The notes: generated from the letters alone by a model not told the origin. Shown: positions 36,505 through 47,207, numbered from the stretch's first letter. The stretch is DNA of 64,000 nucleotides from SAR202 cluster bacterium Io17-Chloro-G2 (GCA_002816875.1 MUCP01000017.1:1-64000), one strand, 5' to 3'. Numbers and translations: made by a program.

Positions 36505-36954
36505 ATGAGAATGTCAAGTAGGCAAACAATACAATCTGGACCAGAATTGCTGAACAGCCTCTTAGCGGATGGCCAATTGGCCAACAACCTTTTCCGCGGG
36601 GCCAGGCCCAAGTTCCAAATGTTGCTTACCCTTAGTGGATGGTGCCCAAAATGTGGGGCATCCCTGGTCATGGAATACGCCTCGAATCCGGGACATTACC
36701 AAGGCAAGATGTTGAGCGTGGTAATCACCTGCGCCGACCGGTGCGATAAAAGTAACTTGGAGCCGGCCTGCGGTCCTGCCGAGCCAAATGCCGGGCAATC
36801 CCATTGGTGGCTGGACGAAGACGATATCACCGGCGAATTGGAAGCCATCATCCAGTCCCTCCCCCGGGGCGAGGCGGAGTTGGCAAGGATATTGAACTCC
36901 ACCACCGCCCGGTTAAACGGCGCCTGGCAGAAGACGGCCGGCGCGGTCTCTTAA
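36505..36954 (+). CDS. hypothetical Cys-containing protein
   Basis: 149 aa, LSGWCPKCGASLVMEYASN...; no recognised family. Confidence 0.55.
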   Translation: MRMSSRQTIQSGPELLNSLLADGQLANNLFRGARPKFQMLLTLSGWCPKCGASLVMEYASNPGHYQGKMLSVVITCADRCDKSNLEPACGPAEPNAGQSHWWLDEDDITGELEAIIQSLPRGEAELARILNSTTARLNGAWQKTAGAVS

Positions 36955-37022
36955 CCCTACCCGCCTCATTCGGCTCCTGCCAAATTCGCAAACCGATCGA
37001 TTCAGCCCCTAAGGATAGCTAT

Positions 37023-37373
37023 ATGCAGGTGGTCAGAATCTATACAGGCCCCGATGAAGAATCTCATTTTGAAGATTTGGACCTGGGCTACCAGGAAGTT
37101 GCCAACGCCCAGCAGAGCGCCACCCAATCCGCCACGGGCATACAGTTTAGAAGGACACCACCCGGCCGGTTCAGCGATTTCCATAATGCGCCCCGCCGCC
37201 AGTATGTGATCACTCTTGAAGGCCAAATGGAATTGGGCCTGGGGGACGGCACCAAGCGAATATTCAACCCCGGAGATGTGCTGCTGGCCGATGACCTCAC
37301 CGGACGAGGGCATACTACGGCTGTCTACGGAAACGTGCACCGCGTATCGATCAGTATTCCTTTGGTGGATTAA
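37023..37373 (+). CDS. cupin-domain protein
   Basis: MQVVRIYTGPDEESHFEDLDLG...NAPRRQYVITLEGQMELGLGDGTKRIFNPGDVLLADDLTGRGHTTAV; start within ORF 36804..37373. Confidence 0.82.
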   Translation: MQVVRIYTGPDEESHFEDLDLGYQEVANAQQSATQSATGIQFRRTPPGRFSDFHNAPRRQYVITLEGQMELGLGDGTKRIFNPGDVLLADDLTGRGHTTAVYGNVHRVSISIPLVD

Positions 37374-37505
37374 CTGCCCGGGAAGCACGCGCCCGCCACC
37401 ATTCTCCCGGTTGATCAACGTCCCGTAGGAGATCACCTATGGTGATACTTCCCACGGCATCCCCGCAACGGCAGAGAAATCCTAGAATCAGAAGGAGAGA
37501 TTTTC

Positions 37506-37955
37506 ATGTTCAAGACGATAAATTTGGATCATGTAGCGGTCAATACCAATGACATGGAAGCCACGGTCCAGTTCTATTGTGGGGTTTTGGGCATGCGGCT
37601 GGCCCGCACAATGCGCACCGGCGATGGCCGCCGCCACTACAACATAGACATCGGCGGAGGCAATGCGTTTGCCTTTTTTGAGAGCTCGGAAAAGCTAGAA
37701 GGGTCAACGGCCCAGCATCTTAACCACTTTGCCATTCCAGTGGCTACCGAGGAAGAGTTCAACGACTCGTTGCAACGCCTAACTGAGGCTGGCGCTGTGG
37801 TGACCGACGTCATTGAAAGGGGATACGGCAAGACCTTCTATTTTCAGGACCCCAACGGCATACGGCTACAGATCGAGCTGCAAAGCCGCCAAGACGATTC
37901 GGACCCCAGCGGCGACCCAGACCCGGTCCCCTCGGCCGCAAAATACCTGGCTTAG
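37506..37955 (+). CDS. VOC family protein (glyoxalase/dioxygenase superfamily)
   Basis: INLDHVAVNTNDMEATVQFYCGVLGMRLARTM...YFQDPNGIRLQIELQ. Confidence 0.9.
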   Translation: MFKTINLDHVAVNTNDMEATVQFYCGVLGMRLARTMRTGDGRRHYNIDIGGGNAFAFFESSEKLEGSTAQHLNHFAIPVATEEEFNDSLQRLTEAGAVVTDVIERGYGKTFYFQDPNGIRLQIELQSRQDDSDPSGDPDPVPSAAKYLA

Positions 37956-38156
37956 GCCCACGGGAAGGTTCACATTGAGGCCCGACAAGCCCGTCCCGAG
38001 AGGAGTCGAAGGGGTTGTCTTGAGCCTGACCGGTCGGGAGGAAGCGCTCACGGTGACCGGGATTTGGTTAGGCCGAGCGCACCCGGTTCACCAGCGGCGG
38101 CGTTGGCCACCCGCTTGAGTCATCCTCCTGTCTGAACCCAACCCAAATCACCAAAA

Positions 38157-38265
38157 CCGCTCATCCTGAGCTTGTCGAAGGACCAGCCACCATGGGCAGC
38201 CGTCGCCAAGGATTGACGCATGCGCTGGTTCCATTGCTGTGGTTCGACAGGCTCACCATGAGCGG
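38157..38265. repeat. REPIN-like inverted pair (109 bp)
   Basis: CCGCTCATCCTGAGCTTGTCGAAGG (38157-38181) and inverted GGTTCGACAGGCTCACCATGAGCGG (38241-38265). Confidence 0.8.
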
Positions 38266-38441
38266 GGGTTAGTTCACAGCCATTGGCCACGGGCCTTGGA
38301 AACCACCCTGGCCGAAAGGGCACTCAGCGCAAAAGTTTGACCCAAACCCTGAGCAATCGATAGCGGTCAAAATGACCCGGCTACTGCACCGGTCCTCGCA
38401 GGAAGCCACAAGTCAGAAACAGACCGCCCGGGAGGAAACGC

Positions 38442-39257
38442 GTGCCCACCGTTCAGTTGGACCCCACCCTGGAAATGTACTACGAGGATGACGATTACAC
38501 CGATCCGTGGCGCACGCCCGAGGCGGTGGTCCTGCACCACGGCAACGCCAAGAACACCCAGTTGTGGTACGCCTGGGTCCCACTGCTGGCCCGTCAATAC
38601 CGGGTGGTGCGCTTGGACGCCCGGGGTTTCGGCCGTTCCTCGGTCCCGCCCGAGGGTTATGACTGGTCGTTGAGCAACTTCGCCGGAGACCTGTTGGGTC
38701 TGTTGGATTTCTTGGGGTTGGATCGGGTCCACCTAATCGGCGAGACGGTGGGCGGGACAATTTCGCTACGATTCGCCCACGAGCATCCCGAACGCTTGAA
38801 GAGCCTGACGGTTTGCACCTCGCCCTACAAGTTTGCCGGTGTGTCCACCTACCAGGATTATTACCGGCTGGTGCAGGAATCCGGCGTTCCAGCCTGGGCG
38901 CGGGAAACCGGGAACCGGCGGGTGGACCCCGATGCCGACCCGGAGCACCACGAGTGGTACATCCAGCAAATGTCTCAGACTTCTAAGCGGGTGGTGTTGG
39001 AGACCCTGGCTTACCTGTCAACCCAGGATCTGTCGGACATCCTGCCCCAGATAGCGACCCCCACCATGATTCTGGTGGGTGAAAACAGCGTGGGAAATAC
39101 CCCGGAGCGGACCCAAAGCATGGCCGATTTGATGCCCAACGCCCGGGTGGTGGAGATACCCGGCGCCGGCGGGTACGTCCAGCATTCGGCCCCGGAGAAA
39201 TGCGTAGCGGCCTGGCACGAATTCATAGGCCGCCTGAGCCACGAGACCAAAAGCTAA
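38442..39257 (+). CDS. alpha/beta hydrolase
   Basis: AVVLHHGNAKNTQLWYAWVPLLARQYRVVRLDARGFGRSS...VHLIGETVGGTISLRFAHEHPERLKSLTVC; GTG start. Confidence 0.9.
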   Translation: MPTVQLDPTLEMYYEDDDYTDPWRTPEAVVLHHGNAKNTQLWYAWVPLLARQYRVVRLDARGFGRSSVPPEGYDWSLSNFAGDLLGLLDFLGLDRVHLIGETVGGTISLRFAHEHPERLKSLTVCTSPYKFAGVSTYQDYYRLVQESGVPAWARETGNRRVDPDADPEHHEWYIQQMSQTSKRVVLETLAYLSTQDLSDILPQIATPTMILVGENSVGNTPERTQSMADLMPNARVVEIPGAGGYVQHSAPEKCVAAWHEFIGRLSHETKS

Positions 39258-39420
39258 AAGCTGACCGCTGACAGCCGTTAGCTACACCTGGTTTTGCTAA
39301 TACTCGGTAGAACCTTCCGTTCGCCCTAAGCTTGTCGGAGGGTCCTTCCCCGGCAGAATAGTTCGGCCCGATTGCATCGGGGTCACCACGAATGGGATTC
39401 ATAAAGCTGAAGCCTGACAG

Positions 39421-40197
39421 TTAAAACAGCGACCTCGACTGGCCGCCGTCCACGTTTATGCAGGCCCCGGCCACCAGATCGGCCCTGTCCGACGCAAGAA
39501 AGGCCACCATCTCCCCGATCGGTTCCGGCCAGCCGAACTTTCCTGCGGGGAGGTTGTTGGCGATGAAATCGGCAACCACCTCTGGGGTGTTGGACTGCTG
39601 GAACCGGTCCCAGGTGCTGCCGGGAAAGTCGATGGAGCCGGGCGCGATGCAGTTGACCAGCACGTTGTACGGTATGGTCTGCAACGCCAGGTGCTTGGAA
39701 AAAGCGATGAGTCCCGCCTTGCCGGTCATGTAGTCTATGGACCCGCCGTACTCCCGGCCGTATATCGAGGAGATGTTGATGATTCGCCCCCAACGCTGGC
39801 TCTTCATGTGGGGCAGCACCATGGCCACGAAACGCACGGGACTCACCAGGTTGAATTCCAATCCGTCGCGGAACTGGTCCAGGGTGGTCTCCTCGAACAA
39901 GCCCGAGCTCCGCCTTCCGCCGGCGTTGTTCACTAGGATGTCCGGCGGTCCCAGGTTTGCCACCGTTTCTTCATAGAACCGGTTGGAATCTGCCTCGTTG
40001 GTCACGTCGGCCTGGGTGCCGTGGACCTCAAACCCCTGGCCTTTGAATTCCTCCACCGTGGCTTCCAGTTGCTCCCGGCCCCGGGCGCAGATGGAAACCT
40101 TGCAACCCTCCCTGGCGAGGGTGTAAGCGGCCTGCTTGCCCAACCCGTGGCTGCCTCCCGTTATCATAGCTACTCTGGCGTTCAATCCCAGGTCCAT
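39421..40197 (-). CDS. SDR family oxidoreductase
   Basis: RVAMITGGSHGLGKQAAYTLAREGCKVSICARG...NNAGGRRSSGLFEE...IYGREYGGSIDYMTGKAGLIAFSK; ATG at 40197. Confidence 0.92.
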   Translation of the reverse strand: MDLGLNARVAMITGGSHGLGKQAAYTLAREGCKVSICARGREQLEATVEEFKGQGFEVHGTQADVTNEADSNRFYEETVANLGPPDILVNNAGGRRSSGLFEETTLDQFRDGLEFNLVSPVRFVAMVLPHMKSQRWGRIINISSIYGREYGGSIDYMTGKAGLIAFSKHLALQTIPYNVLVNCIAPGSIDFPGSTWDRFQQSNTPEVVADFIANNLPAGKFGWPEPIGEMVAFLASDRADLVAGACINVDGGQSRSLF

Positions 40198-40499
40198 GGC
40201 CACCTCCAGCGCAACGCTTGGTTGTTTCAAGAATTCCTCATCCCGTTGGCTCCTAGAAGACACGTTCGGGGCGAGGGCAGGGGAATTATAGCTTCTGGTC
40301 GTCTCCCTTGCACCATGTGTCACCCTGGCCCAATCACCATGTCATCCTGAACCCTTCGCCCCGATCTATTCGGCTCGGGAAAACGCCGTGAAGGATCTAG
40401 ATTCGGTGGCGGCCTCCGCCCCAGATGTTTCGCCCCGATGACGATTGGGGCTGGCTCAACATGACATTTGGCGGAAACCCCTGCTTCTGACTGAGAGAG

Positions 40500-41756
40500 G
40501 TGTTATATAGTTACCGTGATGCCGAAACCGAACGTTGGAGCGCCTCGATGCTTGCTCTCGAAGGGATCAAGATACTGGACTTCACCCGCAACGCGCCGGG
40601 CATGTTTTGCACCATGGTGTTGGGAGACCTGGGCGCCGATGTGCTGATGGTGGAGCGGCCCATGGACGCCCAATTGTCCGAATATCAAAGGCTTGTGGCC
40701 GGCATTAACAGCCCGGAAGACGAGCGGCGCAGGGCCGACTACAACGCTCTCCAACGCAACAAGCGCAGCATCACCCTAAATCTGCGAGAGCCGGAAGCCA
40801 GGGAGATCGTGTACAGCTTGGCGGGAGACGCCGACGTGGTGGTAGAAGGCTTCCGTCCGGGAGTCATGGACCGGTTGGGCGTAGGCTATCAAAAGCTAGG
40901 CGGCATTAATCCCCGGTTGATCTATTGCTCCATATCGGGATACGGCCAGGACGGACCCTATGCCTCCATGGCCGGCCATGACATCAATTACATCTCCTTT
41001 GCGGCGGCGCTAGGGCTTTTCGGCCATTCCGAGGAGGAAAAACCGGCCATTCCCCTGAACCTGGTGGCTGATTACGCCGGCGGCGGCCTGTGTTCGGCAG
41101 TGGCGATCCTGGCTGCGTTGCTGGCCCGCGGCCAGACCGGCCGGGGCCAATACGTGGACATATCAATGACAGAGGGCGTGCTTTACATGATGGCGTCGCT
41201 GATCTCCGACCATTTTTCCGAGGGAGCGGTAGTAAAAAGGGGGACCAGCCGGCTCAACGGTGGCGCTCCCTACTACAACGTTTACCAGACCAAGGACGGC
41301 AAGTATTTCACCATCGCCGCCATAGAGCCCTGGTTCTGGCAGAATCTGTGCCGCGCCCTGAATCGGGAGGACTTGGTTTCTCACCAGAACGCCAAAGGAG
41401 AACAACGGTCCGAAGTCTACCGGGCGCTGCGGGATACATTTCTCACCCGCACCCGTGACGAATGGTTTGAGTTGCTAAGGGACGAGAGCATCTCGGTAGG
41501 CAAGGTTTACAGTCTGGCGGAAGCTCTGGCCGATCCTCAGGTCAGTCAAAGGGGAATGGTGGTGGAAGTGGAATCGCCCCATTCCCCCGGTGGCGTGATT
41601 CCCCAGGTGGGCATCCCGCTGCGGCTGTCGGACACACCGGGAAAAGTCCGCCATGTTGGCGCGGTGGCCGGCGAGCACACCGGCCAGGTGCTGGCCGGCC
41701 TGGGCTACACGCCCGGTCAGGTGGATGACCTGCGCCGCCGCCAGGTGGTCGAATAG
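40500..41756 (+). CDS. CaiB/BaiF family CoA-transferase
   Basis: ALEGIKILDFTRNAPGMFCTMVLGDLGADVLMVERPM...RNKRSITLNLREPEAREIVYSLAGDADVVVEGFRPGVMDRLGVGYQ; ATG at 40548 is also possible. Confidence 0.92.
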   Translation: MLYSYRDAETERWSASMLALEGIKILDFTRNAPGMFCTMVLGDLGADVLMVERPMDAQLSEYQRLVAGINSPEDERRRADYNALQRNKRSITLNLREPEAREIVYSLAGDADVVVEGFRPGVMDRLGVGYQKLGGINPRLIYCSISGYGQDGPYASMAGHDINYISFAAALGLFGHSEEEKPAIPLNLVADYAGGGLCSAVAILAALLARGQTGRGQYVDISMTEGVLYMMASLISDHFSEGAVVKRGTSRLNGGAPYYNVYQTKDGKYFTIAAIEPWFWQNLCRALNREDLVSHQNAKGEQRSEVYRALRDTFLTRTRDEWFELLRDESISVGKVYSLAEALADPQVSQRGMVVEVESPHSPGGVIPQVGIPLRLSDTPGKVRHVGAVAGEHTGQVLAGLGYTPGQVDDLRRRQVVE

Positions 41757-41760
41757 GTCC

Positions 41761-44442
41761 GTGCTCAAACGGGCCACATCTGGCAGGCCATCAACTGGGC
41801 GGGGCGCACCGGGCGGGTGGGAAGCGGCAATTGCCGGGCGGGCCGGCGCTTGGCTGGTGCGGTATTCCGGCTGGTTCATCGCCTCGGTCTTGCTTGCCAC
41901 TGGGTTGCTGGCGCTCCCCATATTCCTGATGGCGCCCACGGAACAGGCTTCCCAGGACCCCGGCGGACCGATTTTCGACCTACAGGAAAAAGTTCAGGCA
42001 AAATTTCCTCCCCGCATCCATGGCACAGGATTCATCGTCGAAGACCGAACCGGAGATATCCTGCGGCAGGCCCCTTTATGGGAGCTGTACCAAAATGAGG
42101 AGAGGCTGCGGGAATCCAGTCTGGAAAGGTTCCTCTACGACGGCTACGACGCCGACAACCAGCGGCAGATCATCGGCGTTTTCACCATCGCAGATGCCGT
42201 GAATACCATGTTGGCGCTAGACCGCCGGACCGGCGCCACTTTAGCGACGGCCACCGATGATCAGGTGAAACAGGCCGTGCACCGCCTGTTTGCCAGCGAC
42301 ACCGGCCGGCCTCTGCGCGACTCGCTCTCCCGGGACGCGGGGTTTGAGACCAAGATGGTAGACGGTCAGGAGTTCAACTACTGGCGGGCCTCGGCTCTTT
42401 CCTCCTTCGTCGCCTCGGACAACCAGTTGTTGGGCGGCGGTCCATCGGTGCTCAACCTGGCCAACGACGAAGTGACCCTGGCGAAAGAACGCTACAACCG
42501 GCAGGTGCAGGAAACATTGCGGGGAGACCAGGCCAATTACCGTTTATGGGGTCTGGTCATCGACCTCAACCTGGAATCCAGAGAGCAGGGCCGCACCGCC
42601 GTGCCTTTTGTGGCGGCCACCGTGCTTCTTGTCCTCGCGGTGGTGGGGATTTCCCTGCGTTCTCCCCGGTCGGCGGGACTGGCCATGGTGGGCCTGTTGA
42701 TGCTTTTCGTTTGGCTCAAGGGCGGCTCCAACCTGGTGGGGTTAAAGTCGTCTTTGACCCTGGACCTAATAGTCCCCATCGCCATGATCTCCCTGGGCGT
42801 GGACTTTTTCATCCATGCCATGGCCCGCTATCGTGAGGAGAGGTCGCGGAAACCTCCACCGGCGCCAACGTTGGCGCTACAGAACGGGGCCTCCCGGGTC
42901 ATCGGGGCCCTGACCCTCGCAATGCTCTCCGACGGCATTGCTTTCCTGGCCAATGTGACCTCGGGGATCGAGACGGTCATCGGCTTCGGCATCGCCGCGG
43001 GCATCGCCGTCTTCGCCAGTTATATCGTTATGGGCATGTTTTTGCCTTTGGTGGCCATGCGCTGGGACCAGAGGACCGCCCGCAAAGTGCCCGGCAATGC
43101 CGTGCCTAAACTTCTCGTTGGAACCGCGAGAACTTCACCGGTAGCCGACGGTTTGGCTGCGATCGTCATGGCCCTGGTGCGCTTTCGCTGGGCGGTGCTA
43201 TTCGTGGCCGCCGGGCTCACCGTGATTACTTCTTACCTGGCGTTCCAGTTGGAGCCGCGGTTGGACGTAAAAGAGTTTTTCTCCTCGGATTCTGACCTGG
43301 TCGCCGGTCTGGACAAGCTGGACCAGCACGTGGGCCCGGCTTTGTCGGGAGAGCCCGCCGTGATATACATCCAGGGTGACTTGACCGAAGCCCAGTCCTT
43401 AAGCGCCATCAGTGAACTGCTGGACCGGATGGGCGACAATCCAAACTTGGGGCAAACCGGGGATGGCGGGGTTTCCCTTTATCGGCGAACCTTGTTGACC
43501 GTGCTGGGTCGCGCCACCGGTAGCGAGTACGCCCGAAGCCGTATCAGCGAAGAGACCGGCGTGGCGATCACCGACTATGATGGCGATGGGATACCCGACT
43601 CCCCGAAGCAGATCCTGGCCACCTACGATTACATCGTGGAAAACGGCGTGCCGGGCAGACGGGGGCGGGGAGCGCTGGTGTACGACCCGGTACAGGTCAG
43701 AGAGACTTTGTTCCACGATCCCGGATCTGATTCCGGACCCAGCGCCGGCCGGGCAAACGAGCAGGCCACCATAATCATATTCGGGGTATTGGGAACGCGC
43801 CAACAGGCCAACGTCTCGCCGGCCCTTGAGTCATTGGAAATGGACCTGGAGCATCTGCGAAAGCTGCCGTCCATATCCTTCGCCGGGGTCACCGGTTCGC
43901 CCTTCACCAGGCACTCCACTCTTCAAGCAGCCACCAGCGCGCTGAATACATCCCTGCCGGTCGCCGTTGCTGCATGCCTGATCTTGCTGATGGTTTGGAT
44001 GGGTTCGGTCCGCTACGCGGTGGTGACCATTGTTCCAATCGGGCTGGTGGTTTCCTGGCTTTACGCTTTCATGTATCTGGCCGGGTTCCATCTTAACTTC
44101 GTCACCGCCACCATCGCCGCTGTTTCCATCGGCGTGGGGATCGATTATTCCATTCACGTGACCCAGCGTTTCCGTCAGGAGATGGCGGACCGGAAGGATC
44201 CGAAAGTAGCATTGCGCGCCACCGCCAGAGGTACTGGGGTAGCGCTGGCGGGTTCGGCGGCATCCAGTGTCATCGGCTTCGCCGTGCTGGCCTTCGCCCC
44301 CATGCCCCTTTTCTCGGCCTACGGCATCATCACAGCCGCCATGATCGCCATGGCTGCGGGGGCGGCCTTAGTGGTTTTGCCCTCGCTCCTGTACCTGGTG
44401 TCGGGAGGCGGGCCGTGTTCGGAAGACGAGGTAAGGGCGTAG
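41761..44442 (+). CDS. MMPL/RND family transporter
   Basis: Two TM blocks with RND-like GVDFFIHAMARYREE and GVGIDYSIHVTQRFRQEMADRKDPKVALRATARGTGVALAGSAASSVIGF; GTG 41761 preferred. Confidence 0.9.
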   Translation: MLKRATSGRPSTGRGAPGGWEAAIAGRAGAWLVRYSGWFIASVLLATGLLALPIFLMAPTEQASQDPGGPIFDLQEKVQAKFPPRIHGTGFIVEDRTGDILRQAPLWELYQNEERLRESSLERFLYDGYDADNQRQIIGVFTIADAVNTMLALDRRTGATLATATDDQVKQAVHRLFASDTGRPLRDSLSRDAGFETKMVDGQEFNYWRASALSSFVASDNQLLGGGPSVLNLANDEVTLAKERYNRQVQETLRGDQANYRLWGLVIDLNLESREQGRTAVPFVAATVLLVLAVVGISLRSPRSAGLAMVGLLMLFVWLKGGSNLVGLKSSLTLDLIVPIAMISLGVDFFIHAMARYREERSRKPPPAPTLALQNGASRVIGALTLAMLSDGIAFLANVTSGIETVIGFGIAAGIAVFASYIVMGMFLPLVAMRWDQRTARKVPGNAVPKLLVGTARTSPVADGLAAIVMALVRFRWAVLFVAAGLTVITSYLAFQLEPRLDVKEFFSSDSDLVAGLDKLDQHVGPALSGEPAVIYIQGDLTEAQSLSAISELLDRMGDNPNLGQTGDGGVSLYRRTLLTVLGRATGSEYARSRISEETGVAITDYDGDGIPDSPKQILATYDYIVENGVPGRRGRGALVYDPVQVRETLFHDPGSDSGPSAGRANEQATIIIFGVLGTRQQANVSPALESLEMDLEHLRKLPSISFAGVTGSPFTRHSTLQAATSALNTSLPVAVAACLILLMVWMGSVRYAVVTIVPIGLVVSWLYAFMYLAGFHLNFVTATIAAVSIGVGIDYSIHVTQRFRQEMADRKDPKVALRATARGTGVALAGSAASSVIGFAVLAFAPMPLFSAYGIITAAMIAMAAGAALVVLPSLLYLVSGGGPCSEDEVRA

Positions 44443-44504
44443 CGGTTGCCGTGATATAATTGCGCCGTTTTCGGAACCACCCATCCGGTCCAAGGGATAG
44501 TAAA

Positions 44505-46001
44505 ATGCCAGTTCGCCCGGTGTTTATCGTCCACGGTATCGGAAACCAGAAGAAAGGCGAGGTCTTGACCGCGGTGGTGGAGCCGTGGGTCCAGTTCCTA
44601 GGCAAGCATCTGGGCATTGAAAACGTTCACCTGGAAGCAGACATTCGGCCCCAGACCGGACCTGCCCACGCCACCATAACCTTTGGCGACGAACGGTGGG
44701 AGATTTGGGAGGCATATTGGGCCCAGAGCTTTCATCCACTCAAAGACGTTCGCGTGCTGACCTGGGGGTTCTCCACACTCCTGCGCCAGACTTGGTCCAT
44801 CTTCCGAGGATTCAATTACTTTTCCAAGCGCGAACCCTACCCTAACCCTTCCCCTTTCGTCTACCATCGGAGGCCCATCGGATGGACGGCCTGGGTCTCA
44901 GACAAACTCGTAGGCTATCTGGCGGTGACGCTGTTCGTACCCCTTTACGTCATGAGCTTGTTGGCGGCTTCAGTGTTTTTTGTTCTTTCCCAGCTTCCCG
45001 TGGGAGCGATCCAACCCAAATTGGGCGAGGTCGTAACCAAATTGACCGAGGCTCTGGTACAGGGCCCCGGCGACATGGCGGCCATCCTGCTAAGCGAGAC
45101 CCGGCTGGCCTCCATGAAGAATGAGTTGAAGCAACTGATGCTCAGCAAGATTTCCAGCGGGCCGGCCGGTGAACCGGCGCCGGAGCGGGCCACCGTGATC
45201 GCCCACTCGGCTGGAGCGACCGTGGCGTTTGCCGCCCTGTCCGACGGCTCCCTTTGGGATGCTTGGGACCATGGGATGCCCGGCCCTAAAGAGATATCCT
45301 TCCTCACCGTGGGGAGTTCTCTGAACTTGGCCTGGCGGTCGGACTCCAACCATCCCATCTGGAAACGCGGTTTGGACCCCAGGGTGCGGTGGATCGATTT
45401 CTGGGCAAGGTACGATCCCGTGCCTCACGGCCCCGCGGCAAGGGAAATGCAGGCCGAAGCCCGCGGCCGGAATGAGGGGTTCTTTGAGAGCGTCCGTGTA
45501 ATTAATCTGGACAACCCTTTCACGGACCACGTTACCTACTGGGGCAACCACCCCGAGGTTGTCAGCAGGTTTGCCCTTGAGATTGCTGGCCTTTCCGAAG
45601 AAACCGTGGCAGGGGCGGAGGAAGCCGACGGGAACTTGCCTCCGGAACGGGAAGCATTGGTCAAAGCCGTCCGGGTGGCGCTGAATGATATCCAAGGTCA
45701 CCGGATAAGGATCGGCGCCATGTCTTTGTTGAGGGCCTTCGTTCCGTTCGCGACCCTCGCGGTGGTGACGGCCTTGGATTTCGCTACACCGTGGGACACG
45801 GCCAGTTTTCTAGGCGGCCCATTGTTGGAGATCATGCTGCCCGGTGAGCAGCAAATAAACGGCGTAGTGGCCTGGCTGGCCGGCGTGGCGGTCATCGCCG
45901 TGGCCCTCTACGCCCTTTGGCAATTCGTTAGACTGTGGTTTGTGGAGCCAAAGCTTTCCAAGGATTACCCTGCTTTGGGCCGCGGCAAGAAACTGGGATA
46001 A
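44505..46001 (+). CDS. membrane-associated alpha/beta-hydrolase-like protein
   Basis: MPVRPVFIVHGIGNQKKG...ATVIAHSAGATVAFAALSDG (GxSxG-like), NPFTDHVTYWGN; hydrophobic inserts. Confidence 0.75.
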   Translation: MPVRPVFIVHGIGNQKKGEVLTAVVEPWVQFLGKHLGIENVHLEADIRPQTGPAHATITFGDERWEIWEAYWAQSFHPLKDVRVLTWGFSTLLRQTWSIFRGFNYFSKREPYPNPSPFVYHRRPIGWTAWVSDKLVGYLAVTLFVPLYVMSLLAASVFFVLSQLPVGAIQPKLGEVVTKLTEALVQGPGDMAAILLSETRLASMKNELKQLMLSKISSGPAGEPAPERATVIAHSAGATVAFAALSDGSLWDAWDHGMPGPKEISFLTVGSSLNLAWRSDSNHPIWKRGLDPRVRWIDFWARYDPVPHGPAAREMQAEARGRNEGFFESVRVINLDNPFTDHVTYWGNHPEVVSRFALEIAGLSEETVAGAEEADGNLPPEREALVKAVRVALNDIQGHRIRIGAMSLLRAFVPFATLAVVTALDFATPWDTASFLGGPLLEIMLPGEQQINGVVAWLAGVAVIAVALYALWQFVRLWFVEPKLSKDYPALGRGKKLG

Positions 46002-46030
46002 ATACCTGAATTAAGGGGGAACAACGGTCC

Positions 46031-47173
46031 ATGATCAAACGGTTTTCTGTGCTGTATGTCGGGCAGATCGATTTCGAGAACGTGGGGCCCGGCAGCACTC
46101 CTGCCGACGAGCGCCTATACCCCAACGAGCGTTTGGTGGGGGCCTATGATAACGCTGTCAACCTGGCCAAACATATGGACGAGCTGGGCTACTACTGCAT
46201 GTGGACGGCCGAGCACCATTTCCAGAGGGAGGGCTACGAATGCTTCCCTAACCTGATCTTGTTGGGCGTCCACCTGGCGGGAATCACCAAGACGCTTAAA
46301 TTTGGCTCGGGTTTCAACGTCGTACCCATGTGGCACCCGATAAGGCTGGCGGAAGACTTCGCCATGGCCGACGTGCTCACCGGCGGCCGTTTGATCTTCG
46401 GCGTGGGCCGGGGCTATCACTCACGGGAGGTGGAAACCTTCGGCGCGCCGGTCATCGACAACGACGCCAACAAGGAGCTCTTCGAAGAACAGATGGAGAT
46501 CATATTCAAGGCGTTCAACGAAGATTCGTTCAGTCACCACGGTAAACATTACACCATCCCCGCCGATGTGCCCTACCGGGGTTATCAGCTCAAGGACGTC
46601 ACCATGGTGCCCCGGCCCTTAAACCGGCCGGTGGAGATCTGGCAGCCCATCGCCAGCGGGCGGACCCTGGAATACATCGCCACCAAGGGCATCAAAGCCA
46701 TGGTTGCTCTAACCGGCGAACGGTTGGTTGACGAGTTATTCCGCAGCTATCAGGAAAAGGCGGCCACCGTGGGCCACCAATTGACTTTGGGTCAAGACAT
46801 GGCGCTTGGCATTGGATTTTACCTGGGTGACGATCAGCAGCAGGCGATGGAAGATGTCAGGCCTTACCACGACGAAAGATATAAATGGTTCGCGCCCTTT
46901 GGGTTCGTCCGCTACACCGATTCCCAGGGCAGGGCATGGGGGACGCCCGGCGCGCCCTCCGGCGCTCCCAGCATTGAAGACGGGGTGCAGCAAAAGGTTT
47001 GGGCCTGCGGGCCCGCGGATACGGTAATCGGCATGTTGCGGGAGTATGAAGAAAAGTATCCGGGCCTGGAAGACATCATCCTGCAATGGCCCGAAGGCAT
47101 GCCCTGGCCCGAGTACAAAGACCAGTTGAGCCGGTTTGCCAAAGACGTGATGCCGGCCTTTTCCGGCCGTTAA
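46031..47173 (+). CDS. LLM class flavin-dependent oxidoreductase
   Basis: MWTAEHHFQREGYECFPNLILLGVHLAGITKTLKFGSGFNVVPMWHPIRLAEDFAMADVLTGGRLIFGVGRGY. Confidence 0.94.
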   Translation: MIKRFSVLYVGQIDFENVGPGSTPADERLYPNERLVGAYDNAVNLAKHMDELGYYCMWTAEHHFQREGYECFPNLILLGVHLAGITKTLKFGSGFNVVPMWHPIRLAEDFAMADVLTGGRLIFGVGRGYHSREVETFGAPVIDNDANKELFEEQMEIIFKAFNEDSFSHHGKHYTIPADVPYRGYQLKDVTMVPRPLNRPVEIWQPIASGRTLEYIATKGIKAMVALTGERLVDELFRSYQEKAATVGHQLTLGQDMALGIGFYLGDDQQQAMEDVRPYHDERYKWFAPFGFVRYTDSQGRAWGTPGAPSGAPSIEDGVQQKVWACGPADTVIGMLREYEEKYPGLEDIILQWPEGMPWPEYKDQLSRFAKDVMPAFSGR

Positions 47174-47207
47174 GAGCGGCGGGCCTGGGCGGCGCGCTTG
47201 AATCAGG

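Noticed and set aside
41653-41760. N-terminal extension of the MMPL ORF
   Set aside because: Overlaps the CaiB/BaiF gene in another frame with non-native composition; GTG at 41761 is a better start.
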